The position numbers were made by a program, and so were the translations under genes. Positions 47,019 to 58,125 of a stretch of DNA of 64,000 bases are shown in pieces. The notes beneath the pieces are model-generated. The model made no database searches. It was not told the DNA's origin and saw only the letters and a list, made by a program, of their open reading frames with translations. Origin of the DNA: Chrysaora quinquecirrha. Lineage: Eukaryota; Cnidaria; Scyphozoa; Semaeostomeae; Pelagiidae. Every line of letters starts with the position of its first letter. Positions within the stretch are counted from its first letter, which is position 1. The DNA lies in assembly GCA_014526335.1 (NCBI GenBank), contig JACTAT010000276.1, positions 248,001 to 312,000 on the forward strand. Reading direction: 5' to 3'.

Positions 47019-49269
47019 TTATGCGAACTAACAACAGCTGAACTTTAATTATTTAATCTATTTGCTTCTCGGTTCTTTATACAATGAAATAGCATTCGGC
47101 TACGGAGTGACACTTTCTTGATTTAGTGAATTTTACCAGCGCTTTTAAATAAAACAAAACACTTATCTCCGAAAGGAAGAAATAGATTAGAGATCGAAAT
47201 ACTTAATCACGGGGAGGTTTCTTCCATAGTAAAGGTGCCTTGGGATGTGCCGCGCTAGAGGGTAAACTTTTTCCACTAGTTAGTCTAGCCAAGGGTATAT
47301 TTTTTGCAATTTTGCTCTAGCCAAGGGTACCAAATTTTGTAGTATTGACATGGAGAATTGTCATGCTTTCAGCTTCTGTAGCCTTGAAAAGTGAAGAAAC
47401 GAGTAAAAGAAACAAGTTGATCTTTGAAATTTCCGATTTAGCGCCAACAATTTCGCGCGTATTAGTCCAGCCAAGGGTATCATTTTGGTAGAAATTGTTT
47501 CTCGGAAAAATTAGTCTAGCCTACGAACGGTACCATTCTGAATATGCTGGCTGCACACCCCTACTCTAGATTTGGCGAAGAATTTTGACTAAATCTGAAC
47601 AACATCGTACAGAGATGGACATGATTTTAGGGTATTGTTTTCAAAGGCCAAATTCCTATTCATTTGTAGGTTATATGTTATTTAATTCAAAACTGTTTTA
47701 TATTCATTGAAAATTAATCCAAAGTAATTGGTTTGGTCGGGTCAAGGTCAATTACGTAACCCTACTGTCGTTGGGGCACTTCGATGCGGGACCCTTTTCC
47801 GCCACCTCATTGTCAATCGCCTCTTTCTTGCACTCCACCAAATTCCTCTCGAATCTGCAAAGTTGCTGGTCCCGTCCTTTTGTGTCCAAGTTCTCTTCCA
47901 ACTCATCCATCCATCATACCATGCATCACCGTATGTGCCAGTGTCTCCTGTCTCCCTGCTTGGACACTTGATGACGTCAGTAGCCCAAACATTGAGTCTG
48001 GGGAAGGGGATCTAATAATTCAAATATATCATAATAGGACCAGAACAAAACATAAATATAACATAATGAACCCAGTAATTTCGGCAAGGATTGAAGCAAC
48101 TATCTCTCAAACAACGCTGTCGGTCTAAATGTGCTTTCTGTTAAACTATTTATGGATTAAAAATTTTCAACATAGCGATAGAGTTTATCGAATTTTTTAA
48201 AATTTCCTCAATAATAATTTTTGACATTGAATTCGGATCTAGGATCTAAACCTTTATGGAAATTGTCATCCTGGACGATTTTAGCTGTCAAATCTCTAAA
48301 AAAGAACTTTTATCTTAAACAAAACTTGGATGTGAACGTTTGCGCTAAGTACTTTGTTTAGTACTGAAGCAAATTTCGGGTCAAAATTAACGTATCAATA
48401 AATTGTCGAAAATTCATAAACGTGACCTATGAGTGGCAAAGGTGCGTTAAAGTAGAAACATTAATTTGACTTACAAAAATTACATTACTGTTGATGTGGG
48501 ATGTATCAAGTATTGGCTAATACGTTTTAAGACATTTTTTAATGTTTAACGTGATGTTGTAATATTTTTAGAATATAGACCTATGTTAATTTCAGAGTTG
48601 ATAATGCAGAATAGTTTATTCTATAAACAATGATTAAGTTTTAATACTCTACATAATTAGTACTTAAAATTGTGAATGGGAATGCATATTAAAGTCTTGA
48701 CATTTCATTAAGGGAGATTTTTCTGGTTGGAATAAAAGATGTCGTTTTTGAGGATTAGGGAGCTTACGATTCTATTTCTAAATAACTGCACATCTGTCCA
48801 ATATATGCACATGGAACACAAAGGACGAAGTACAACACAAACACCTTTATATCACAGCATCATCATGAGGGTATAGAATGCCGCTCCGCGTAATTTTCTG
48901 TAGCATTCCGCCGTTCAATTTTGGCCAAAATCGTGCGTCTCGTCATTTTTTTATCTAAACAATGACATATAATGTGAAAATAAATTGCTAGAATTCTGTA
49001 CTCGATGAGAGATTTTTCCTAATTCCCCGTTTTTGAACCTTGCTACAGGGTACCAGTGTCGGTTAGGATTATATGGGAACATGAACATGCCCGTCACGTC
49101 AGGGAAGCAATGGGGACGCGTCCCCGTCGCTTGCGACGATATGAAAACCAGGCTTTATGTAGAACTTATAACAATGAGTGGTTTTAACTGTCGTTTAAAC
49201 ATTATTGTCACTCATGTTGTTTGTTGTTGCAAAATATCTTATCATTTATACCAGCCAATTTGTGGGAAA
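47019..49269. other. Spacer with short dispersed repeat and a GC-rich patch
   Basis: TAGTCTAGCCAAGGGTAT-like words occur four times between about 47280 and 47525. A GC-richer patch at 47725-47990 has overlapping open frames (66-114 codons) in all three plus frames, more like a fossil of some other element than a gene. The rest, to 49269, is AT-rich and featureless. Confidence 0.4.
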
Positions 49270-49500
49270 GACCATACCGTTTTGGCCTTGACTCTACACT
49301 ATGCCGGCACAGCTTTGATATGAATACGGTACGAAATGCATACGATACGCTAACCGGCTTCATCTGAAAACGGCACAGTTTGATGCCGCTTTGCTGAACG
49401 ACTGAGAGAAAAACAATTACTCTTTGTTCTTGTTGGCACGAAATAATAGATTTTGGACAAAAAACCTTGCTCATCGTATTCATTTCTACTGGCAAAGTGA
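49270..49500 (-). mobile_element. Truncated MITE, related to 53471-53861
   Basis: Contains CACTATGCCGGCACAG, CTGAAAACGGCACAGTTTGA, GCCGCTTTGCTGAACGA and ACTCTTTGTTCTTG. These are the reverse complements of words in the MITE in lectin intron 2. One end is eroded. Confidence 0.65.
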
Positions 49501-49531
49501 AAATGCAGACAGGTTAACAACATTCACAATA

Positions 49532-49790
49532 AACTTCTTTTTAATAAGCAACTTGACATCCGGTCCAGCCCTCGAAGTTGCTTAACGTATCTGGTCTTTC
49601 AGCCCTCACAGAATGACTGGGTACCCCCTGAAAACACTTTTTTGGCTCCTTTCATGCTTTTCAATGTAATTGACAAGTTTGCAATGATGTATTGTATAAA
49701 GAAAGCTATTTCAACCAAAAATTTGAGCAAATCTCAGCCCTTACAGTAGTTGCTTATTGACCAGTTGCTTATATTAAAAAAAAATAAGTG
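49532..49790. mobile_element. Tc1/mariner-type MITE, copy 2 (259 bp)
   Basis: Ends AACTTCTTTTTAATAAGCAA and, reversed, CACTTATTTTTTTTTAATAT, both flanked by TA. CAGCCCT and GTTGCTTA words repeat inside. Confidence 0.65.
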
Positions 49791-50150
49791 TACTTCAGCA
49801 GTCAATTTGAAAATTATTTGTTGCGTGCGGCTGACCCTAGTGACAATATAGGAGAGAAAGAATTTGTGTATGTTAAAGATATGGAAAGAATTTACAAATT
49901 TATCAGTTGACTTAGCTGTTAAGAGAATGAAGAAACACGGGATTTTACCGATTTTTTTATTAGTTTATTCATCGATGGTTCTAGAAAGTTAAGGGAGTTG
50001 GAAACTTTCTGAAGCCGATTAAGTACCTGACGGCATTATTCGTATTTATCTCGTTAATCGTTTAGTTTATAATAGGAAACCAACTGTACATGTGAGCAGC
50101 GTGACTCTATGCAGCTAAAATAACGATCGAGCATTGAATTCACGCCGATA

Positions 50151-50497
50151 CAATTTTTTTTAATAAGCAATTTCAGACATTTCAGCCCTCAAAGTTGCTT
50201 AAAAATTGCTTAACATTTTTGTACCTAACATAAACCCCTGACTTCGCGGGTCCAAATCGTCAACTGTTAGGTATACAACACGACGTTTGGGAGAGAGTAA
50301 GTGGAAAATCGTTAGCTAGCGAACTTCAACATGCAAAACATAAGAACAAACAATTTCCTAACAACAAGAAAGCGTATACGCTTGGCTGTTTAACTTCTTT
50401 GTTGCTTACAGTAATTCAGTTGAGCCCTCAAGTTTCTTAATGTTAAGGTCATTTCAGCCCTATTTGCTTATTGAGCGGTTGCTTATTAAAAAAAGTG
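50151..50497. mobile_element. Tc1/mariner-type MITE, copy 3 (347 bp)
   Basis: Ends CAATTTTTTTTAATAAGCAA and, reversed, CACTTTTTTTAATAAGCAAC, flanked by TA on both sides. Internal words CAGCCCTCAAAGTTGCTTA are shared with copy 2. Confidence 0.7.
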
Positions 50498-50987
50498 TAA
50501 CCTCGTAAACCTGTCAATGAAATCCTTTCATTTATCAAGAGAAAATGGGAAAATTCCTAAAAATCCCTTAATAACCTCGTAGACGTTTTGATGTAGAACT
50601 GTTTTTGTGTGCTCGCTAAAGTTTTTCGTTGCACTATAGGGAACGTTTGGATTTGCCACGTTTAATTGTAGCATTTTCACAAAGAACGACGTTTTTCTAT
50701 CCGTTTACCTAAATTATTTACTACTCAATATTGCATCTAGAAATCCTGGTTTTTTAGGCCAAACCAATTAACATGAATACTTTCACAAAAGGGGATGTTT
50801 TTCAACTCATTTTCGTACAAAACCGTGTTGTGTGAAGTGGCCTTAGTTAGCTAGGAACTTTTCTTTTATCAGACAATAAGACTTTGTTTCTATCTGATTC
50901 AGTAGGGCTTTTCTGCATTTTTATTTTTGTGTTTTTCTATCTTTGTCAAATCTTTGCATGAACCGAGAACTATTACTTCCTTTTTAG

Positions 50988-51182
50988 GCACCGAATGGAC
51001 ATGTATTTCTTCAAAGTGTTACCGTTTTTATGGGGAGCCACTTATGTGGCAAGATGCGTTAAAGTTCTGTAAATCTCTTGGTGGTGGATTGGTTAACATT
51101 CAGAATAGTTATGAAAATCAAATTGTGCAGAATATTGTGAGTGGGGATTCATGGATTGGCTTGAATGATATCAGTGAAGCTG
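50988..51182 (+). CDS. C-type lectin gene, exon with N-terminal half of the CTLD
   Basis: Acceptor TTCCTTTTTAG ends at 50987; donor GTAAGC begins at 51183. The exon enters mid-codon and encodes GTEWTCISSKCYRFYG...FCKSLGGGLVNI...DSWIGLND. These are the first cysteines and the WIGL core of a C-type lectin-like domain. Splicing to 52443 keeps the frame (A-G-N-F across the junction). An upstream exon must supply the start and signal peptide; I could not find it between 44 kb and here. Confidence 0.85.
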
Positions 51183-51273
51183 GTAAGCCGTGGCATGTGA
51201 TTTTCTTTTCCTGCATAAAATGTGGTTGCTTGCAATTTATTGCAGCCCACTAAGAACTAATTGCCAAGCCTTA

Positions 51274-51653
51274 GGCCCTGGCCAAGAGATCAACATTGCT
51301 CGTCCAACACTTCTTGCTTGTGTCAAGCAAAAAATGTTTTTGAACTTTTTCAAAAATATCACGCCACAAATTTTGCTTACTTTTGCTTGTCGAGCAATGT
51401 TTGATCGTTTGACCACCTTTCCAACATTGCTTGTCAAACATGTCTTTGTTATTGTCACGCTTCAACAACTTGCAACATTTCAGCACCTAACAACATTTCT
51501 TAACGACAAGACGTTCATGCTTGCGAATTAGCAAAGACTTCCAAAAAATGTTAGAGAACAATGTTTTTGGACGTGGCCAAACGGTCAAACATTTCTTTTA
51601 AAGTAAATTTAAAATGTTGGAGCAACACAATGTTTGATCGTTTGGCCAGGGCC
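51274..51653. mobile_element. PIF/Harbinger-type MITE in lectin intron
   Basis: Ends GGCCCTGGCCAAGAGATCAA and, reversed, GGCCCTGGCCAAACGATCAA. The 3-bp direct repeat TTA flanks it (51271-51273 and 51654-51656), as expected for PIF/Harbinger. AACATTGCTTG/CAAGCAATG words are scattered inside. The 113-codon frame in it is not a gene. Confidence 0.85.
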
Positions 51654-51724
51654 TTATGGTGCGAGAGCTTACTTGTAATGTAGAGATAGCTCCTTCCTTA
51701 AAATGCAACCTTGAAGCAGAATAG

Positions 51725-52352
51725 CATTATCTCGATTGTGATTATGTCTATGCTTATGCTTTTTCTTGCGCTTATGCTGATGATTATCCTCACTTACGCC
51801 TATGCTTATGATTATGCTTGTGATTATGAGCGTGCTTATGCTTATTCTTATGCTTATGTTTATGCTTATACTCATGCTTATGCTCATGGCTATGCTTATG
51901 CTAATGATTGTGACCGTGCTCGTGCTTATGTTTATGCTTATACTCATGCTCATGCTCATGGCTATGCTTATGCTGATGATTGTGATCGTGCTCATGCTTA
52001 TGTTTATGCTTACGCTCGTGCTTATGATTATAATTATGCTAATGATTATGCTCCTGCTTATGTTTATACTTATGCTTATGCTTATGATTATGCTCAAGGT
52101 TATGCTTATGCTTATGCTTACGATTATGCTTTTGTTTATGCTTATGATTAAGCTTATGATTATGTTCGTGCTTATTATCATGCTTATCACTATGCTTATT
52201 TGTATGCTTATGCTAATGATTATGATTGTGCTCCTGCTTTTTATTATGCTTATCATTATGCTTATGCTTGCGCTTGTGCTTATGCTTATGATCATAATTA
52301 TGCTTATGTTTATACTTATGCTTGTGCTTATGATTATGTTCAAGATTATCGA
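51725..52352. repeat. (TTATGC)n hexanucleotide repeat in lectin intron
   Basis: Degenerate CTTATGCTTATGATTATGCT tract over about 630 bp. The 6-bp period opens long low-complexity frames on both strands (up to 239 codons rich in I and S, or M and L), which should not be taken as genes. Confidence 0.92.
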
Positions 52353-52442
52353 ATTTGACATGATATAATACCTTTGATAGATAAACAAAACCTCTGCAAA
52401 GGAATACCTCCTTGATTTTTGCTGACTTATTTTTCTCTTTAG

Positions 52443-52658
52443 GTAATTTCGTGTGGAACGAAATCAGGTATAGTTCACAGCAACTGCAGTTTACAAATTG
52501 GGCCAGTAGTGAGCCAAATGATATGGTGTTTTCAAGTCAATATTCAGGCGGATGTCCTGGTGAAGACTGTGTTGTAATGAAAGCGTGGCAGTCAAAGATA
52601 TTATGGTATGATGTAAATTGCGACACCAAAAAACCATACATCTGCGAGAAGAATAGAG
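52443..52658 (+). CDS. C-type lectin gene, exon with C-terminal half of the CTLD
   Basis: Acceptor CTCTTTAG ends at 52442; donor GTTCGT begins at 52659. The exon encodes FVWNEI...FTNWASSEPNDM...CPGEDCVV...WYDVNC...KPYICEKN. The EPN triplet is the mannose-type calcium and sugar binding signature, and WYD stands at the WND position; the last conserved cysteines are present. Sugar binding is therefore plausible. The exon leaves in phase 1 and joins 54301 as D-R-L-L. Confidence 0.88.
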
Positions 52659-53470
52659 GTTCGTACTGTTTTTAACCCATTTTAGATGAGCATGTTTCAT
52701 GGATGATTTTGGAGGAATTAGAAGAATGCTTGAAAGGGGTTAGCAAAATCAAGTTTTCTATTCTGAAATAGCGCATAAAGCTGGCTGAAAAGTTTTTTAT
52801 CCCTTAGACTAGACAACGCCGTTATACGCACAGTTCACTGACAATAAGAGAATGTCTCATTTTACGTTATTTTGTAAATAGCGGAGTTTTCCAAAGAAAA
52901 GCAAAATTGCCATAGATCTAGACCCAGAAACGTCCAGGACCGGCACATTTGGATGTTGAAAAGTGGCATGGCACTATCCCTTACTTTTAGTGAAGTGCAG
53001 AACTATCGCGGGGGCTGTATCCCGAAGTTTTACGGGTTCAGAAAGGAATATTATCTGCATTGAAGCAATGTAGATATCGAACTGGCAGTTTTAGATTCAG
53101 TAGCATTCTTAAAGCTATTTGATAGTAATATCTGGTTGTTTGCAGTAGCAAGACCAATGAGACCCGAAAAGATATTTTTGGCCTGCCACTTAGAATAGTT
53201 GTTTTATTAAGACTAATTCAAGAGACAAAGGTTTAAGTTGAAATAATGGCCGGCATTTAGTTATCAATGGACGGAATTGACGAATATACACAGCCCAAGT
53301 TGCTAAAGAGCCAAAACTGACGTGGCCCGTAGTTGGGGTTGGTAGAAAGCTCGTTGGGTTGAGAAAGTATGTATTTCAGTCTGGGCGTATGTAGAAAGAA
53401 TAGGTATGGGAGGTCTACAAAAAGTAACAAAATTTGAAAAGAAAAACCTCAACAAATTTCAGGTAATTTA

Positions 53471-53861
53471 GGACCCGTTTACACTATGCTGGTAAGAAAT
53501 GAATACGGAATGATTTCATGTCGAATGGGGTATTGGGAGTCCCCGTTTACACTATGCCAGTATGATATTAATATGATGAGCAAGGTCATCGGCTTTTGTC
53601 TAAAATCTTTTGTTTCACGTCATAAAGAACAAAGAGTAATCGTTTCTCTCTCATTCGTCCAGCAAAGCGGCATCAAACTGTACCCTATTCAGGCGTTTAC
53701 GCTATGCCGTTTTCAGATGAAGCCGGTTAGGGTATTGTATTCATTTTGTACCGTATTCATATCAAAACTGTGCCGGCATAGTGTAGACGCAAGGCAAAAA
53801 CGGTATAGTTTCGTACCGTGTTCGTCTCATACCCTCATACCGGCATAGTGTAAACGGGTTC
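53471..53861. mobile_element. MITE with TTA target duplication in lectin intron 2
   Basis: Ends GGACCCGTTTACACTATGCT and, reversed, GAACCCGTTTACACTATGCC, flanked by TTA at 53468-53470 and 53862-53864. The subterminal phrase CGTTTACACTATGCC recurs at about 53552. The 120-codon open frame across it is incidental. Confidence 0.82.
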
Positions 53862-54030
53862 TTATAAACAGAGAAAAGCCTCATCATTGCAGAGACCATT
53901 ACATGCGGGCAAACCATACAAGAAGACCGGAGCGCTCACTATCACGTCAGCTAACTCGTATTTGATTATATGTAACTACCAAAATTCCTCAGCACAAAGG
54001 TGCTTGATAGGTGCTTGAAAAAAATTTTAC

Positions 54031-54168
54031 GATTCATCATCCATCTTCAGTTAAAAATAAAGCTTGCACGGTTTGAATTAACAAAATTACTTGGCGCATT
54101 TACAAAAGTAATTTTGTTGTAAATAATCACATAGTGCAAGCTTTATTTTAATTGAAGATGGATGAATC
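54031..54168. mobile_element. Foldback MITE/hairpin (138 bp) before the last lectin exon
   Basis: GATTCATCATCCATCTTCA with TTAAAAATAAAGCTTGCAC is mirrored by GTGCAAGCTTTATTTTAA with TTGAAGATGGATGAATC. The inner ACAAAATTACTT/AAGTAATTTTGT pair extends the arms, so the unit is almost wholly self-complementary. Confidence 0.8.
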
Positions 54169-54300
54169 TGAAACGTGTCTTGCAAACTGAAATCTATGGT
54201 CGATTTTTTAAAACATTGACGAATCTTCAAGTGATTGTGAAGCAGTATCTCATACAACACAAAAGAGTTCGTCGTTTGACCTTCAACCTTTCCATTTTAG

Positions 54301-54539
54301 ATCGACTTCTGTCATCTGGAGCCATAACCGGCATCGTTATTGGCTGCATGATTGCAGTGGCAGTAATTGCCGGAATGATGAATGCCAGGATGCAAAAAAG
54401 AAACAGAGCACAACTCAAGGCAGCTATCTTAGCTTCTTATGAACAAGATTATTCAGAAACGAGTAGAGAACATCCAAACTTAAGAAGAGGAAGCTTCAGA
54501 AAACTTGTTCAAAGTTATTCAGATTCAAGGAGAAAATAA
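54301..54539 (+). CDS. C-type lectin gene, last exon: membrane anchor and cytoplasmic tail
   Basis: Acceptor CTTTCCATTTTAG ends at 54300. The exon encodes SSGAITGIVIGCMIAVAVIAG, a single hydrophobic helix of about 20 residues, then a basic stop-transfer (MQKRNR) and a tail of about 45 residues with three tyrosines (ASYEQDY, QSYSDS). It ends at TAA 54537-54539. With the two CTLD exons this gives about 215 visible residues of a type I membrane lectin, exposed outside the cell with a short inner tail. The tail shows no recognised ITAM. All three splice phases agree, which strongly supports the model. The role is probably carbohydrate recognition in immunity or symbiont contact, by inference only. 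Confidence 0.82.
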
Positions 54540-55182
54540 AAGATTCTGTTGTGGACAAGGTTTGGGGCAGTTGCCAGTTATTGAAGTCTATTTCTCAATC
54601 CCCGTTGGGAAAGGTAGCCTGCTGCTTTTCGATGGCAATCGGTTCTTTAGGACAGAGAAACTTATTTAAATGCAAACTTGGTTTGTTTGAGCAATTTGTA
54701 CCGTATTCGTTCATTCTAAACATTGTCCACATTTCACCCAAAAGCTACGATAAGTTTGCTGAGCCTAAATTAATCTGCCATGTTAGTATTACAGTTTTTA
54801 ATATCCTTCACTCTCAGCATCTGAGTTGGAACATTTTCAAAAATTTTTGAAGAATAGAGACGTACTTTCAAAGCGATTATGTACTTGGAAATACAATAGT
54901 TCGAAATTGGAGGCATGATGTTGGGTATGGTGTGAAATATAATCAAAAAGCTTTGTTACGGATAGTTTCCACATAATATAATTCAAATGGGGATCGGAAT
55001 AAGCAAACCAAACTTGATTAGAAATCGGAGAGTCGATTGCACATTTCTGACTGGCTAATACATTTTTGAAAAGAGAAACATACAGCAATATGCAGTAGAA
55101 TACATAATTTAATGCAATCTCTATGTGAGTTTAAATTAGTGCCAAATCACTACTGTAAAACCAGCATTAAAGAATTTTACAA
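54540..55182. other. Spacer after the lectin gene
   Basis: Unassigned. It includes the probable 3' UTR of the lectin gene; no clear AATAAA close to the stop was found. Frames of 83-99 codons show no domain. Confidence 0.4.
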
Positions 55183-55184
55183 TA

Positions 55185-55772
55185 TAGTTGACATCCGCTA
55201 TCTCGAACTCTCAAGGGAAATTGGAATTTGTTCGAGATAGCGAATGTTCGAAAAAACGGATGCCCCATATAAATATAAAAAATTATAGTTTTTACGTCAG
55301 AAAAGGAACCCCTATTAACATGCAGGGTTACTTATCCCAAATTTCATCAAACAAGTCTGGTATTTTCTACATAGGAGTCAAAGCTCATCTGCTTTCATCC
55401 CTACTATTGGTGAAGTTGAGATAATGGCGATGCAGCACATCCCGAAAGAGAACAGCTTCATCTACTGTATACATGGGCAGCATATCACTTTGCTGCTGCC
55501 ATTCCCGCTCCGCTAGGCGAACTTATACATATTTTCAGCCTGTCTCTTTACCAGTTCAGCAGAAGATTTGGCAAATTTCGAGATAAAGAGCAGGTTTTCC
55601 TCCACGGGAAATCGAAAATGGTTCGAGACAGCGAATGTTCGAGATGACGGGGTTCGAGATAGCGGATGATTTTTCTATACAAACCCTTATACCAAAACGA
55701 GGGGAAATGGAAAATCGCTCTAGATAGCGAATGTTGGAGATAGCGGGCAGTCGAGATAGCGGATGTCAACTG
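55185..55772. mobile_element. pogo/Tigger-like MITE, 588 bp
   Basis: Ends TAGTTGACATCCGCTATCTC and, reversed, CAGTTGACATCCGCTATCTC, flanked by TA (55183-55184, 55773-55774). The word TTCGAGATAGCG and its variants occur at least five times near both ends, forming subterminal repeats. CAGTTGAC ends with TA duplications suit the pogo/Tigger branch of Tc1/mariner. No transposase frame. Confidence 0.82.
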
Positions 55773-55774
55773 TA

Positions 55775-57076
55775 CAATACAATACAACACAAAAGCAACA
55801 AAAACCTCGGACATTGAGCTGATATGCCAACTTTTTCTGACAATATCAATCAACAGACCATGTGCCCTGGCCCTGATTCTTTATTCTGTTCAGGTGATGT
55901 TACCCTCGATCGCTTTTCTTCTTTCCCTATTAACCCAAGTCTGTATCAAATAGTTATTTTTAGTTATTTAATTTAAAAAAAAATAACTATTGTTTTCAAG
56001 TCAATCAACTTTGAGCAGTTCCATAGCAAAATTGCAAACTGCTTATGTAGCTAGCGAGTCCAAGTTTTGCAAAAAAAACTATTCTAACGGTCTATTGCAT
56101 GGCAGCAAAGGCTGTTTCTTCCTATGAAATTTTGAGAAAAAGATACAAACTTCGAACTTAGTTACGCAACAAGGACATGTTTGAATTCATCAAAACAATT
56201 AATATTCAACTGAAATATAGTGAAACCATTCTTTCCTTTCTTTTAATGCAAAAAGTTGATTGATGCCATGCAGCATAAAATCACGGACAACATATATTGA
56301 GACAAGTACACACACATAATTATGAGGGTTCCTCCCCCATCTTGATATTTATTGCAAGACTTCATGCTATACGATTGTCTACATCATGAGGATGTTCGGA
56401 TGTTGATTCAAATTTCAATTCAACCATTTATCGAACATTGAACATGGGTGGAGAAAATTTGGAGAAATAGGAAAACTGAAAGCGGAAAGTCAGGTTTGTC
56501 ACAATAATTGTGTCAATGATTGTAGTGAGTTTTTTTTTCGGCGAAATTAAAAGTGAGGTTGTCGAAACTGTCTTTTTCCATTTGCTTATAGCCGATCTCT
56601 TCATTGGCACCGGCTTTAGGCCTATTCTGGCCCATTTTGATAAAGTTGTAAACGACGCACGTAAAAGAACGAAATTACGTTGAGCATGGGCTAGCTAGCC
56701 AGCTGCTTGACCTTGAAGACATCGTTGACCATAGTTCAATTCTTCCTGCTTTAAGAAGAATACAAATCCATAATTTATGGAATTCAGTGAATAATTTCAT
56801 GGTTTCATCAGGATATATGTTTTAGCTGTTTCCTTGAAAGATTTGTGCAGCTGAATGCTTTGTCAGAAACCTTAAAATTCCAATTTTTATTGCAAAGGAA
56901 TTTTCCGATTCACCTAAGTCCTCTAGTTCATTTGATATTCTTTGTTTTATCTCTTTGACTTAATGATTTTATGACCTCGTTTAACTCGTTTAAACTTTAA
57001 AGCCATATCTTCCTGAACGCGCGCTTTACAATGAAATTTGACTTTTTCACGTTACTTACGGCAAAGAACTCAGCTC
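55775..57076. other. Spacer without recognised features
   Basis: Unique AT-rich sequence; a short CAATACAATACAA tract near its start. Small frames only. Confidence 0.45.
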
Positions 57077-57575
57077 TACATCCTTTAAACCATCATTGAC
57101 TGTTCTGCTGGTAGAAAAATTAAGACGCACCTGCACGTGCGTGTTTTGCTTTGCTTGTCATACATAAATGTATGTATAAATGTATAAATGTATACATCCT
57201 TTAAACCATCATTGACTGTTCTGCTGGTGACTAAATCTAACAAGAATTCCCTCTTAACTCGTGGTTTTTTGTTCGCACTGGCTGTTTTGAAGTTTCTTCT
57301 TAACGAGGGAAGCCCTTGAAATGAGCAACTCGGTATTCTAACAAAATAATCTTAAAATCATGATATTTGGTCTCCCTCTTGTATACTGTAATTTAATAAA
57401 AACTCTGTCCATCTTTCTCTGAACATATTTCTAGCGTTTTATGTTGCCAGTGCTTTCCAACAAATAATTCTTATGTTCATTTTAAAGGTTTATTCCAATG
57501 CTGTCGAAGAAATAATTCTCATGTCCATTTTAAGGGAGAAAAATTAAGACGCACCTGCACGTGCGTGTTTTGCTT
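57077..57575. repeat. Local duplications, one carrying CACGTG
   Basis: TACATCCTTTAAACCATCAT with TGACTGTTCTGCTGGT occurs at about 57077 and 57191. A 36-bp piece, AAAAATTAAGACGCACC followed by TGCACGTGCGTGTTTTGCT, occurs unchanged at about 57115 and 57538. AAATAATTCTTATGTTCATT repeats with changes about 63 bp apart near 57.46-57.53 kb. The CACGTG in the 36-bp piece is a canonical E-box. Confidence 0.75.
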
Positions 57576-58010
57576 GAAATGGTGACAGGACAAGATGCAA
57601 AATTCCCCACTGTGGTAAAATAAAAGTCGCGCGTAAATAGATTTTGAGGATACACGTGTAGAACAGATTTGGATGAACTTTTCGCTTTGGCTTGTCGCCA
57701 ATAATGCACAGCGTTTAGGTGGCTGTTTTTGCATCGGCGACGCAACGCCCACTTCATTGTTTTTGCGGGTTCCTTTCCTCTTACCACGTAAGGTGATTGT
57801 CGCAGAAGGTCTGCCACAGCACTTTTGCCGAAACGTGTATCCACCTCAGGATCTTAGGACATTATCAGGTCTGTCGCGTCCCCAGAACAGGTGCAAACTC
57901 GCCACTGAGCCCAGACTTTTCGCGGACAGAAACTTAGACGACTCGTAAAAAGCACTTTTTCACCTTAAACAACCTTATGTTCATAATATTTCAAAAGCTC
58001 ACCACATAAA
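57576..58010. other. GC-richer spacer with overlapping open frames
   Basis: Frames of 91 and 104 codons overlap on opposite strands at 57530-57950. Neither shows a recognisable domain, and they mutually exclude each other. Unassigned. Confidence 0.35.
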
Positions 58011-58125
58011 ATCAAAATCAGTGTGCCGCAACGATCTTTAGTGGGACCCATGCTCTTTAATATCTTCTTAAATGATCTGTTTCTATTGAACCTAGAGGAG
58101 ACACACCCCAGCTTTTGACCCTCCA
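58011..58125 (+). pseudogene. LINE reverse transcriptase fragment (relic)
   Basis: The plus strand translates to KISVPQRSLVGPMLFN followed by IFLNDLFLL, a clear match to the GVPQGSVLGPLLFNIFINDL motif of non-LTR reverse transcriptases, with changes at conserved positions and no long frame around it. A CACCTTAAACAACCTTATG phrase just upstream recurs with changes at about 58206. Confidence 0.75.

Noticed and set aside
47725..48128. Gene in the GC-rich patch
   Set aside because: All three plus frames are partly open with no domain; more likely a fossil of an unknown element.
51669..52388. Long frames of 146, 188 and 239 codons on both strands
   Set aside because: They are products of the TTATGC hexanucleotide repeat in an intron; the protein is two or three residues repeated.
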